Shown piece after piece: positions 48,190 through 56,499 of a DNA stretch of 64,000 bases. Source of the DNA: Streptomyces sp. GKU 895. GTDB lineage: Bacteria > Actinomycetota > Actinomycetes > Streptomycetales > Streptomycetaceae. Position 1 is the first letter of the stretch, and every line of letters starts with the position of its first letter. The stretch covers positions 28,105 through 92,104 of the forward strand of contig MWJO01000022.1 of the NCBI GenBank assembly GCA_002027195.1. Reading direction: 5' to 3'. The notes under the pieces are model-generated. The model had not been told where the DNA came from. It made no database searches and was given only the letters and a program-made list of their open reading frames with translations. Position numbers and translations under genes: made by a program.

Positions 48190-48522
48190 ATGGCAGACAC
48201 GCAGCAGGTTGACGCGAAGGCGGACCGCAAGGCGGCCAAGCTCGCCAAGCAGATCACGGCCTTCTCCAAGGCACACGGCGGCGCCGAGGGCCAGGTGGCC
48301 TACATCGGTCAGCGCGGCGCCCGCATCGCCCTCGTCGGCGAGGACGGCAACTGGGGCAACCTGGTCGCCCCCACCTACGAGATCGCCCAGAAGGCCGTCG
48401 AGAAGTCCGGCATCACCGTCCACGAGGACTTCGACGGCGAGTTCGCGGCCAAGGTGAAGACCGGCCGCTACGAGTGGAGCCGCATGGCGGGCATCCAGGT
48501 GGGCGGCCCGCGCAACGCCTGA
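48190..48522 (+). CDS. conserved small hypothetical protein
   Basis: A 110-residue soluble protein, 'MADTQQVDAKADRKAAKLAKQITAFSKAHGGAEGQVAYIGQRGARIALVGEDGNWG' and so on (shown in fragments). It has a Lys/Ala-rich N-terminal helix, then an alpha/beta region with 'RIALVGEDGNWGNLVAPTYEIAQKAVEKSGI' and ends 'WSRMAGIQVGGPRN'. No catalytic motif and no membrane segment. It follows ctaB by 58 nt on the same strand. Function unknown. Confidence 0.8.
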   Translation: MADTQQVDAKADRKAAKLAKQITAFSKAHGGAEGQVAYIGQRGARIALVGEDGNWGNLVAPTYEIAQKAVEKSGITVHEDFDGEFAAKVKTGRYEWSRMAGIQVGGPRNA

Positions 48523-48658
48523 GGCGCGCCGGTCAGGCGGCGGCCGGAGCAAGCCCGACGCGCGCCGGTTTTCACACCGGGTGTGCGAGAGCATCACCTG
48601 ACGCCCCGTTCACCCGTTAGGCCCCGTAGTAGGACATGGTCCGACCACGGGAGCCCGG

Positions 48659-49765
48659 ATGATCGAAACGCCGTCCCTCGTGGACCAGTACTGCCACGGC
48701 GTACTGAGAACCGAGCTGGGCCTCGGCACCTTCGAGGCCCAGTTGGCCCGTACCGAGGGGCCGCCCGCCCCCGGTACGACCCTCTTCGACACCCAGACGG
48801 GCTTCGCCGTACGACGATGGTGTCCGCCCCTGCTCGGTCTGGAACCGCACTGTCCGCCCGCCCGTTATCTCGCCCGGCGCCGTGAACTCGGCGTACTGGA
48901 AGCGGGCCGCAGGCTGCTGCGGGGCAGTGGCATCACGACGTACCTCGTCGACGCGGGCCTGCCCGGCGATCTGACCGGCCCCGACGAGATGGCGGTGGCG
49001 TCGGACGCCGAGGCCCGCGAGATCGTGCGGCTCGAACTCCTCGCCGAACAGGTCGCCGACACCTCCGGCACCGTCGAGTCCTTCCTCGCCAACCTCGCGG
49101 AATCCGTGCACGGCGCGGCCACGAGCGCGGTCGCCTTCACCTCGGTGGCGGGCGTGCGGCACGGACTCGCCCTCGCTCCCGAACCGCCGGGGGCGGGTGA
49201 GGTGCGGGGCGCGGCCGGGCGGTGGCTGGCGGGCCGCCGGGTGGGCGGCGAGCTGTCCGATCCGGTGCTGCTACGGCATCTGCTGTGGATCGCCGTCGCC
49301 TCGGGACTGCCGCTCCAGCTGCACGCGGGGCTCGGCGAGCCGGGTCAGCGGATCGACCGCACGGACCCGGTGCTGCTCACCGACTTCGTCCGCGCCACGG
49401 CCGGCCTCGGCACCGACCTGGTGCTGCTGCACGGCTATCCGTACCACCGGCACGCCGCCCATCTCGCGGGCGTCTTCCCGCACGTCTACGCCGACTCCGG
49501 CGCGGCGCTCGTGCGGACGGGGGCCCGGGCGGCGACCGTCCTGGCGGAGATCCTGGAACTCGCCCCGTTCGGCAAGATCCTCTTCTCCAGCGGCGCCCAG
49601 GGGCTGCCGGAACTGCATGTGGTGGGCGCGCGGCTGTTCCGCGAGGCGCTGGGGCGGGTCCTCGGCACATGGGTCGCCGAGGGCGCGTGGTCGCTCGCGG
49701 ACGCGCAGCGGGTGGCCGGGCTGATCGCGGCGGGGAACGCGCGGCGGGTGTACGGGCTGGAGTGA
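48659..49765 (+). CDS. amidohydrolase-family protein (TIM-barrel metallohydrolase)
   Basis: A 368-residue protein resembling amidohydrolase-2/FluG-N-terminal hydrolases. 'LVDQYCHGVL' at the N-terminus supplies the first metal His (reduced to a single H). 'GLPLQLHAGLGEPGQRI' and 'DLVLLHGYPYHRHAAHLAGVFPHVYADSGAAL' hold the barrel His residues, and 'KILFSSGAQGLPEL' replaces the usual final 'SDxH' motif. It probably works on a carboxylate or amide substrate; the exact reaction cannot be read. ATG 48659 follows GGGAG. Confidence 0.75.
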   Translation: MIETPSLVDQYCHGVLRTELGLGTFEAQLARTEGPPAPGTTLFDTQTGFAVRRWCPPLLGLEPHCPPARYLARRRELGVLEAGRRLLRGSGITTYLVDAGLPGDLTGPDEMAVASDAEAREIVRLELLAEQVADTSGTVESFLANLAESVHGAATSAVAFTSVAGVRHGLALAPEPPGAGEVRGAAGRWLAGRRVGGELSDPVLLRHLLWIAVASGLPLQLHAGLGEPGQRIDRTDPVLLTDFVRATAGLGTDLVLLHGYPYHRHAAHLAGVFPHVYADSGAALVRTGARAATVLAEILELAPFGKILFSSGAQGLPELHVVGARLFREALGRVLGTWVAEGAWSLADAQRVAGLIAAGNARRVYGLE

Positions 49766-49835
49766 GGCGTACGGGGGGTGCGGGGTTGAGTGGGCGGGGT
49801 GTACGAGCCCGTGGGCGCTGTACAGGATGGGGCGC

Positions 49836-50576
49836 ATGCAGACCGACGCGTTACTCGACCGCTTCCTGTCCGGCCTCGCCCCGCTGGACCCGCTCGCCGT
49901 GTGGGCGCACGGGTCTCTCGCCGGCGGGGACTACCAGGAGGGCCGTAGCGACCTCGACCTGATCGCCGTCATGGACCGCCCCCTCACCCGGCGCACCATC
50001 TGGCAGCTCGCGACGCTGCACGCCCGGCTGCGCACCGAGCCGCTCGCCGCGCTGCTGCACTGCACCTATCTGACGCCGGACACCGTCGAGGACGCCAGGC
50101 GGCCCCATCTGACCTGGGCACACCAGCAGCTGTTCAAACGCCCGGTCACCCCGGTGACCCGACGTGAGCTGCACACCTTCGGGCGGGTGCTGCACGGGAA
50201 GGCGCCCGCGGGGCTGCTGCCGCCGGTGCTGGATCTCGAACTGGACGAGTTCGTCGTACGCGACCAGCGGGACTTCTGGCGGCCCAAGCTCGCGAAGGCG
50301 GCGCGGTGGCGGCAGGCGCCCTGGGTCGACGTGGGCCTGACGACCTTCGCCCGGGCGAGTGCCACCCTGCGCGACGGACGGCTCCTGTCCAAGCGGGAGG
50401 CGCTGGAGCTGCTGCCGGAACTCGGCGCGCCCGTCGAGGTCGTCGAGGACATCCGCGCGCGGCGCTACGGCCGGACGCCGGCGCCGACCACCGAGGCGTG
50501 GGCGGCGCGCAGGGGCGAGCTGACCCGGAGCTACCTGGGTCCGGCGATCGACGAGCTCGTGGCGGCGTACGGCTGA
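49836..50576 (+). CDS. nucleotidyltransferase-fold protein with a TTA codon
   Basis: A 246-residue protein of the polymerase-beta-type nucleotidyltransferase fold. 'VWAHGSLAGGDYQEGRSDLDLIAVMD' carries the GS-x10-DxD metal motif. The C-terminal part is helical ('WRQAPWVDVGLTTFARASATLRDG...SKREALELLPEL'), like aminoglycoside adenylyltransferase-type proteins. The sixth codon from this ATG is TTA (49851-49853), a rare leucine codon read only by the bldA tRNA in Streptomyces. An in-frame ATG at 49827 is an alternative start. Its 3' end overlaps the convergent ctaA by 46 nt. Substrate unknown. Confidence 0.75.
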   Translation: MQTDALLDRFLSGLAPLDPLAVWAHGSLAGGDYQEGRSDLDLIAVMDRPLTRRTIWQLATLHARLRTEPLAALLHCTYLTPDTVEDARRPHLTWAHQQLFKRPVTPVTRRELHTFGRVLHGKAPAGLLPPVLDLELDEFVVRDQRDFWRPKLAKAARWRQAPWVDVGLTTFARASATLRDGRLLSKREALELLPELGAPVEVVEDIRARRYGRTPAPTTEAWAARRGELTRSYLGPAIDELVAAYG

Positions 50577-51550
50577 TCCGGAAGGTGGACCTCGACCTCG
50601 GGCCGCTCGCGCAGCGCCAGCAGCACCCGCAGGACCGCGATCCACACCAGACACGAGCCGAACATGTGCAGGCCGACGAGAGCCTCGGGAAGGTCGGTGA
50701 AGTACTGCACGTAGCCGATGACGCCCTGCCCGAGCAGCACCAGGAAGAGGTCGCGGGTGCGGTCCAGCGGGCCCTTGGGGGAGTCGACGGCCCTGAGGAC
50801 GAACCACAGGGCGAACGTCAGGGTCACCACGATCCACGCCAGCACGGCGTGCAGCTTGCTGACCGTCTCCCAGTCCAGCGGCATCCGCTCGACCTCGCTG
50901 GAGTCACCCGCGTGCGGGCCCGAGCCGGTCACGACCGTGCCGACCGCGATCAGCAGGACCGCCGCGGCGACCAGGAACCACACCAGCTGCCGCACCGACG
51001 TGCCGACCAGCGGTCGCGGCGCGTCGTCGCCCTCCCGGGTGCGCTGCCACATCACCGTGGCGACCGCGATCAGGGCGGTGGAGAGCAGGAAGTGCGCGGC
51101 GACCGTGTACGGGTTCAGGCCGACGAGGACGACGATGCCACCGAGGACGGCATTGCTCATCACGACCCAGAACTGGGCCCAGCCGAGCCGGGTGAGGCTG
51201 CGCCGGTACGGCTTCTCCGAGCGCGCGGCGATGATGGCCCAGCCGACCGCGGCGCACAGGACGTACGTCAGCATGCGGTTGCCGAACTCGATCACACCGT
51301 GCACGCCCATGGCGCTCGTCGTGGTCAGCGAGTCGTCGGTGCACTTGGGCCAGGTCGGGCAGCCGAGGCCCGAGCCGGTCAGCCGCACCGCGCCGCCGGT
51401 GACCACGATGACCACCGACATGACGAGCGCGGCGAGAGCCGCCCGCTGCACCGTCCGGGGTTCCGGGGTCCAGCGTGCGGCGATGAAGGCGAGGGGGTTG
51501 CGCACGGCGTCGGTGGCGTCGGCGCGGGTCAGCTTTGGCACGGGGTCCAT
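50531..51550 (-). CDS. ctaA: heme A synthase
   Basis: A 339-residue membrane protein of the COX15/CtaA family with eight helices in two related halves. 'MSVVIVVTGGAVRLTGSGLGCPTWPKCTDDSL' contains the conserved TGSGLGCPxWPxC with its cysteine pair, and 'HGVIEFGNRMLTYV' the heme-binding His/Glu region. In the second half 'KLHAVLAWIVV' and 'QYFTDLPEALVGLHMFGSCLVW' supply further His ligands. It oxidises heme O from CtaB to heme A. ATG 51571 is an alternative start adding 7 residues. Confidence 0.95.
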   Translation of the reverse strand: MDPVPKLTRADATDAVRNPLAFIAARWTPEPRTVQRAALAALVMSVVIVVTGGAVRLTGSGLGCPTWPKCTDDSLTTTSAMGVHGVIEFGNRMLTYVLCAAVGWAIIAARSEKPYRRSLTRLGWAQFWVVMSNAVLGGIVVLVGLNPYTVAAHFLLSTALIAVATVMWQRTREGDDAPRPLVGTSVRQLVWFLVAAAVLLIAVGTVVTGSGPHAGDSSEVERMPLDWETVSKLHAVLAWIVVTLTFALWFVLRAVDSPKGPLDRTRDLFLVLLGQGVIGYVQYFTDLPEALVGLHMFGSCLVWIAVLRVLLALRERPEVEVHLPDQPYAATSSSIAGPR

Positions 51551-51586
51551 CGTAGGGGGCCGCTTGTGCACGCTTTCACGAGGGGC

Positions 51587-52357
51587 CTATTCCCACCGGA
51601 AGAACCGGCCGGCCGCGGCGAGCCCGACGACGGCCCACACCGCCAGGATCCCCAGGTCGCCCCACGGCATCGCGGCCCCGTGCTGGAGCACGTCCCGCAG
51701 ACCGTCCGACAGGGCCGAGATGGGCAGCAGCCCCAGCACGTCCTGCGCGCCGGAGGGGAACTTGTCCAGCGGGACGATGACGCCGCCACCGACCAGGAGC
51801 AGCAGGAAGACGAGGTTGGCGGCGGCGAGCGTGGCCTCCGCCTTGAGGGTGCCCGCCATCAGCAGGCCGAGGCCCGAGAAGGCGGCCGTGCCCAGGATCA
51901 GCAGGAGCAGTACGGCCAGCGGGTTGCCCTGCGGGTCCCAGCCCAGCGCGAAGGCGATCACCGTCAGCAGCACGATCTGGAGGATCTCCGTCACCAGCAC
52001 CGACGCGGTCTTCGCCGTCATCAGGCCCCAGCGGGGCAGCGGGGAGGCGGCCAGCCGCTTCAGAACGCCGTAGCGCCGCTCGAAGCCCGTCGCGATCGCC
52101 TGGCCTGTGAAGGCCGTGGACATCACGGCGAGCGCGAGGATGCCGGGGGTGAGGAAGTCGACCGCTTCGCCCGGGCCCGTGTCGACGATGTCGACGGAGC
52201 TGAAGAGGACGAGGAGGAGGGTCGGGATCACGACGGTCAGCAGGAGCTGCTCGCCGTTGCGCAGGAGCATCTTCGTCTCCAGCGCCGCCTGCGCCGCGAT
52301 CATGCGCCCCAAGGGGGCCGCACCCGGCTTCGGGGTGTACGTACCGGTCGCGGTCAC
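51587..52357 (-). CDS. ABC-2 type transporter permease
   Basis: A 256-residue permease with six membrane helices. 'GRMIAAQAALETKMLLRNGEQLLLTVVIPTLLLVLF' is the typical ABC-2 (DrrB-like) N-terminus. 'MSTAFTGQAIATGFERRYGVLKRLAASPLPRWGLMTAK' contains the elbow helix and coupling motif. 'GGGVIVPLDKFP' follows before the last helix pair. The GTG start overlaps the ATPase stop by 4 nt. Together the two genes make an exporter of DrrAB type; the nearby ctaA hints at, but does not show, a link to respiration or heme. Confidence 0.9.
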   Translation of the reverse strand: MTATGTYTPKPGAAPLGRMIAAQAALETKMLLRNGEQLLLTVVIPTLLLVLFSSVDIVDTGPGEAVDFLTPGILALAVMSTAFTGQAIATGFERRYGVLKRLAASPLPRWGLMTAKTASVLVTEILQIVLLTVIAFALGWDPQGNPLAVLLLLILGTAAFSGLGLLMAGTLKAEATLAAANLVFLLLLVGGGVIVPLDKFPSGAQDVLGLLPISALSDGLRDVLQHGAAMPWGDLGILAVWAVVGLAAAGRFFRWE

Positions 52358-53277
52358 GAGCGCAGCTCCTTGCCGGTGAGCTCCAGAAAGACGTCTTCCA
52401 GCGTGTGCCGCTCGACCGAGATCTTCTCCGGCATCACGCCGTGCTGGGCGCACCAGGAGGTGACGGTGGCGAGCAGCTGCGGGTCCACCTTGCCGCCGAC
52501 CCGGTAGGAGCCCGGTGTCAGCTCGGCCGCCGTGCAGTCCGCCGGGAGCGCCTTCAGTAGGGAGCCGACGTCGAGGCCGGGGCGGCCGCTGAAGCGGAGC
52601 GTGTTCTCGGCGCCGCCCTTGCAGAGCTCCTCGGGCGATCCTTGAGCGATGACCCGGCCCGCGTCGATGATCGCGACGTCGTCGGAGAGCTGCTCGGCCT
52701 CGTCCATGTGGTGCGTGGTGAGGATGACGGAGACACCGTCGGCGCGCAGGTCGCGGACCAGGTCCCAGGTGGCGTGGCGGGCCTGGGGATCGAGGCCGGC
52801 GGTCGGCTCGTCCAGGAAGACGAGTTCCGGGCGGCCCACGACGGCCATGGCCAGCGCCAGCCGCTGCTGCTGGCCGCCCGACAGGCGGCGGTACGTCGTC
52901 CGGCCGCAACTGCCGAGACCCAGGCGCTCGATGAGGGCGTCCACGTCGAGGGGGTGGGCGTGCAGCCTGGCGACATGGCGGAGCATCTCGTCCGCGCGGG
53001 CGCCGGAGTAGACGCCGCCGGACTGGAGCATCACGCCGATCCGGGTGTGCAGCTCACGGGAGTGCCGGACCGGGTCGAGGCCCAGGACGCGGACCGTGCC
53101 GGAGTCCGGCCGGCGGTATCCCTCGCAGGTCTCGATCGTGGTCGTCTTGCCCGCTCCGTTGGGACCGAGCACGGCGGTGACACCCGCCCTGGCCACCAGG
53201 TCGAGGCCGTCCACCGCGGTCTTCGTGCCGTACCGCTTCACCAGGGCCTGGACCTGGACCACGGGCTCACTTCGCAT
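52354..53277 (-). CDS. ABC-2 type transporter ATP-binding protein
   Basis: A 307-residue ATPase of the DrrA/CcmA group. Walker A is 'GPNGAGKTTTIE', the Q-loop 'GVMLQSGGVYSG', the signature '[12 protein letters not shown]', Walker B 'LVFLDEPTAGLDPQARH', and the H-loop 'TTHHMDEAEQLSD'. A C-terminal regulatory domain of about 90 residues ends in 'LEDVFLELTGKELRS', the pattern seen in drug and daunorubicin-type exporters. It is directly upstream of its permease. No substrate can be given. Confidence 0.93.
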   Translation of the reverse strand: MRSEPVVQVQALVKRYGTKTAVDGLDLVARAGVTAVLGPNGAGKTTTIETCEGYRRPDSGTVRVLGLDPVRHSRELHTRIGVMLQSGGVYSGARADEMLRHVARLHAHPLDVDALIERLGLGSCGRTTYRRLSGGQQQRLALAMAVVGRPELVFLDEPTAGLDPQARHATWDLVRDLRADGVSVILTTHHMDEAEQLSDDVAIIDAGRVIAQGSPEELCKGGAENTLRFSGRPGLDVGSLLKALPADCTAAELTPGSYRVGGKVDPQLLATVTSWCAQHGVMPEKISVERHTLEDVFLELTGKELRS

Positions 53278-53322
53278 GGCTCAAGAGTCTAGGTACGGCG
53301 ACGGCGGCTCCGGTCGGCGGGT

Positions 53323-54120
53323 TCAGAACTCCTCCTCACGGGGTCGGTGCACCGCCAGCCAGCGTTCCGCGTACGCCACCGCGTCGGCCACCGGGAACAG
53401 CCGGGCGTCGGCCGCGCCCACCGTGCCCCGTACGACGGGACGGTCCCGTTCGAAGTCGTGGCCGAGCTCGTCGAAGCGGTCGGAGGTGATCGAGACCTCG
53501 GTCACCGTCTCCCAGCCGACCGGGCCGGGGCGGCCGACCTTCACGAGCGGGGACGGTATGCGGTACTCGGCGAGGTGGAAGCAGGTGCAGGAGTCGTAGC
53601 CCGCGCCGAGCAGCAGCACGCGCGCGTGGAGCTCCTCCAGGCGGGCCAGGGGGCTGCGCTCGCCGAGGCGGCAGTCGGTGGCATGCCCGTCGGTCACCTC
53701 ACGCGCGCGGGCGCCGAGTGCCGCGAACGACGTCTGGGGGTGCGCGCTGCGCAGAGCGCCGGGCCAGGTGCGGACGGTCTCGGGGATCACCCCGACCCCG
53801 CGGCTGGGGGTGATCAGTGGATCGTAGGCCGGCATGGACGTGCGGATCGTGCCCCACCACTCCTCGGGCACCGGCGGGTTCTCCCACACGGCCGGGTCGG
53901 AGAGGTCGCCGGTCTGGGTGGGGACCACCAGAGTGCCGTTCGGACCCAGGGCGTCGAGAAGTGACTGGACGACGGCTACAGGGCCGCCGCAGACCCAGCC
54001 GAGGGACTTCAGGGAGGAGTGGACGAGGAGGATCTCGCCGTCGCGCACGCCCAGCTCGCGCAGCTGCGCGGCGACGGTGCCGCGGGTGACAAGAGGGCCG
54101 GTCGGAGGGGGTGTGGGCAT
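53323..54120 (-). CDS. AAC(3)-family N-acetyltransferase
   Basis: A 265-residue antibiotic-acetyltransferase-like protein. 'ILLVHSSLKSLGWVCGGPVAVVQSLLDALGPNGTLVVPTQTGDLSDPAVWENPPVPEEWW' is the AAC(3)/YokD N-terminus with the acetyl-CoA region, and 'TWPGALRSAHPQTSFAALG' holds the catalytic His (RSxHPxxSF). 'LLLGAGYDSCTCFHLAEYR' follows. Family members acetylate the 3-amino group of aminoglycosides, but many chromosomal homologues have other or unknown substrates. It is divergent from sufR, with an iron box between them, so iron control is possible. Whether it gives resistance is unknown. Confidence 0.85.
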   Translation of the reverse strand: MPTPPPTGPLVTRGTVAAQLRELGVRDGEILLVHSSLKSLGWVCGGPVAVVQSLLDALGPNGTLVVPTQTGDLSDPAVWENPPVPEEWWGTIRTSMPAYDPLITPSRGVGVIPETVRTWPGALRSAHPQTSFAALGARAREVTDGHATDCRLGERSPLARLEELHARVLLLGAGYDSCTCFHLAEYRIPSPLVKVGRPGPVGWETVTEVSITSDRFDELGHDFERDRPVVRGTVGAADARLFPVADAVAYAERWLAVHRPREEEF

Positions 54121-54162
54121 GGTTTCGGAGTGTCCCCGAAGACGGCGTGCGATGCCACCGAA

Positions 54163-54180
54163 TTGATCGATCAAAGATCG
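54163..54180. promoter_or_regulatory. overlapping GATC palindromes before the AAC(3) gene
   Basis: TTGATCGATCAA (54163-54174, perfect 12-bp palindrome) overlaps CGATC-AAA-GATCG (54168-54180). Both lie 43-60 nt upstream of the acetyltransferase start, within its promoter region. Confidence 0.4.
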
Positions 54181-54190
54181 TTTCCGCAGG

Positions 54191-54209
54191 TCAGGTCAGC
54201 CTTACCTAA
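54191..54209. promoter_or_regulatory. iron box (DmdR/IdeR-type) between AAC(3) and sufR
   Basis: TCAGGTCAGCCTTACCTAA on the plus strand. The reverse complement matches the iron-box consensus TTAGGTTAGGCTAACCTAA at 16 of 19 positions. It lies about 75 nt before the sufR start and 70 nt before the AAC(3) start, so either gene or both could be controlled. Confidence 0.7.
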
Positions 54210-54268
54210 GTGATGCACTCCACCGTTGATCGATCCGGACGCGGCTTGCCCGGCTCTGAGGAATTACG

Positions 54269-54282
54269 CAACAATGGCGTTG
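54269..54282 (+). promoter_or_regulatory. SufR-type operator overlapping the sufR start
   Basis: CAAC-AATGGC-GTTG matches CAAC-N6-GTTG, which I recall as the SufR inverted repeat described in Streptomyces. It touches the first base of the GTG start, consistent with autorepression of a leaderless or nearly leaderless transcript. Confidence 0.65.
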
Positions 54283-55024
54283 TGAAAAACGTCGGCGAGG
54301 CTCGGGAGACCCCCACGGGGGCCCCTCAGGAGGAGCTCGCGACCGGGGAGCGCTCGACGCGCAACCGGGTCGCGCGATCCATCCTGGACCACGGGCCGTC
54401 GACCGTCGCCGAGCTGGCCGGCCGCCTCGGTCTGACCCAGGCCGCCGTACGTCGGCATCTCGACGCGCTGGTCGCCGACGACGTCGTGGAGGCGCGCGAG
54501 CAGAAGGTCTACGGCGCGCGCACGCGCGGACGGCCCGCCAAGGTCTTCGCGCTCACCGACTGCGGCCGGGACGCCTTCGACCAGTCCTACGACAAGCTCG
54601 CCGCGGACGCCCTCAACTTCATCAGGGAGCGCTTCGGCGGGGACGAGGCCGTCGTCGCCTTCGCACGCGCCAGGATCGCCGAGCAGGCGACCGCGTACCG
54701 GCGGGCCATCGAGTCCGCCGCCCCCGAGGAGCGCACCGAAGCCCTGGCCAAGGCCTTGAGCGCGGACGGTACGCTGCTACGGCGCGCAGCGCACCGGTCG
54801 GCGAGCAGCTGTGCCAGCACCACTGCCCCGTCGCCCACGTCGCGGAAAAGTTCCCGCAGCTCTGCGAGGCGGAGACCGAGATCTTCTCCCAGCTGCTCGG
54901 AACGCACGTCCAGCGACTGGCGACCATCGCGCACGGTGACGGCGTCTGCACGACGTTCATCCCCAAGATTTCCCACACCACACACAACGCATCTGCAAGC
55001 ACGGCCGGGAGGAACCCCGCATGA
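54282..55024 (+). CDS. sufR: SufR, Fe-S cluster-sensing repressor of the suf operon, one frameshift
   Basis: An ArsR/DeoR-like winged-helix regulator, about 248 residues. '[72 protein letters not shown]' gives the HTH. The frame breaks near 54769, where one G is missing from a GGG run. The restored frame reads '[52 protein letters not shown]', with cysteines that would ligate the [4Fe-4S] cluster. Its TGA overlaps the sufB ATG. It probably represses the operon when holding a cluster. Both an iron box and a SufR-type site lie upstream. The break is probably a sequencing error. Confidence 0.9.
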
Positions 55025-56445
55025 CTCTCCCCATCGAGGAGACTGCCCACCCCGAGCTCGAGGGCCTGGGTAAGTACGAATACGGCTGGGCGGACTCCGA
55101 CGAGGCCGGCGCCTCTGCCAAGCGTGGTCTGAGCGAGGACGTCGTCCGCGACATCTCCGCGAAGAAGTCCGAGCCGGAGTGGATGACCAAGCTCCGTCTC
55201 AAGGGCCTGCGCCTGTTCGACAAGAAGCCCATGCCGAGCTGGGGCTCGGACCTGTCGGGCATCGACTTCGACAACATCAAGTACTTCGTGCGCTCCACGG
55301 AGAAGCAGGCGGAGTCCTGGGAGGACCTGCCCGAGGACATCAAGAACACGTACGACAAGCTCGGCATCCCCGAGGCGGAGAAGCAGCGCCTCGTCGCCGG
55401 TGTCGCGGCCCAGTACGAGTCCGAGGTCGTCTACCACCAGATCCGCGAGGACCTGGAGGAGCAGGGCGTCATCTTCCTCGACACCGACACCGCCCTGAAG
55501 GAGCACCCGGAGCTCTTCAAGGAGTACTTCGGCACCGTCATCCCGGTCGGCGACAACAAGTTCGCGTCGCTGAACACCGCGGTGTGGTCGGGCGGCTCCT
55601 TCATCTACGTCCCGCCGGGCGTCCACGTGGAGATCCCGCTCCAGGCCTACTTCCGCATCAACACGGAGAACATGGGCCAGTTCGAGCGGACCCTGATCAT
55701 CGTCGACGAGGGTGCCTACGTGCACTACGTCGAGGGTTGTACGGCCCCGATCTACAAGTCGGACTCCCTGCACTCCGCGGTCGTCGAGATCATCGTCAAG
55801 AAGAACGCCCGCTGCCGCTACACGACCATCCAGAACTGGTCGAACAACGTCTACAACCTGGTCACCAAGCGCGCCGTGGCGTACGAGGGCGCGACCATGG
55901 AGTGGATCGACGGCAACATCGGCTCCAAGGTCACCATGAAGTACCCGGCCGTCTACCTGATGGGCGAGCACGCCAAGGGCGAGACCCTCTCCATCGCCTT
56001 CGCGGGCGAGGGCCAGCACCAGGACGCCGGCTCCAAGATGGTCCACATGGCGCCGAACACCTCCTCCAACATCGTCTCCAAGTCGGTGGCGCGCGGTGGC
56101 GGTCGGACGTCCTACCGCGGTCTCGTGGAGATCGGCGAGGGCGCCCACGGCTCCAAGTCCAACGTGCTGTGCGACGCGCTGCTCGTCGACACCATCTCCC
56201 GCTCCGACACGTACCCCTACGTGGACGTCCGCGAGGACGACGTGTCCATGGGCCACGAGGCGACCGTCTCCAAGGTCTCCGAGGACCAGCTCTTCTACCT
56301 GATGAGCCGCGGTCTCTCCGAGTTCGAGGCGATGGCCATGATCGTGCGCGGCTTCGTCGAGCCCATCGCGAAGGAGCTGCCCATGGAGTACGCCCTCGAG
56401 CTCAACCGGCTGATCGAGCTCCAGATGGAAGGCGCGGTCGGCTAA
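55021..56445 (+). CDS. sufB: Fe-S cluster assembly scaffold subunit SufB
   Basis: A 474-residue component of the SufBCD scaffold on which Fe-S clusters are built. '[40 protein letters not shown]' is the conserved N-terminal domain. The beta-helix core contains '[35 protein letters not shown]' and '[25 protein letters not shown]', with a conserved Cys (in EGCTAP) likely to be the cluster ligand, and the C-terminus '[43 protein letters not shown]'. It starts within the last codons of sufR and is 54 nt before sufD. Confidence 0.98.
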   Translation: MTLPIEETAHPELEGLGKYEYGWADSDEAGASAKRGLSEDVVRDISAKKSEPEWMTKLRLKGLRLFDKKPMPSWGSDLSGIDFDNIKYFVRSTEKQAESWEDLPEDIKNTYDKLGIPEAEKQRLVAGVAAQYESEVVYHQIREDLEEQGVIFLDTDTALKEHPELFKEYFGTVIPVGDNKFASLNTAVWSGGSFIYVPPGVHVEIPLQAYFRINTENMGQFERTLIIVDEGAYVHYVEGCTAPIYKSDSLHSAVVEIIVKKNARCRYTTIQNWSNNVYNLVTKRAVAYEGATMEWIDGNIGSKVTMKYPAVYLMGEHAKGETLSIAFAGEGQHQDAGSKMVHMAPNTSSNIVSKSVARGGGRTSYRGLVEIGEGAHGSKSNVLCDALLVDTISRSDTYPYVDVREDDVSMGHEATVSKVSEDQLFYLMSRGLSEFEAMAMIVRGFVEPIAKELPMEYALELNRLIELQMEGAVG

Positions 56446-56499
56446 GCGACCGCCGTCTCCGTCAAGTCACTTACGTAGGAAGAGAGCAGACCGACAGCC

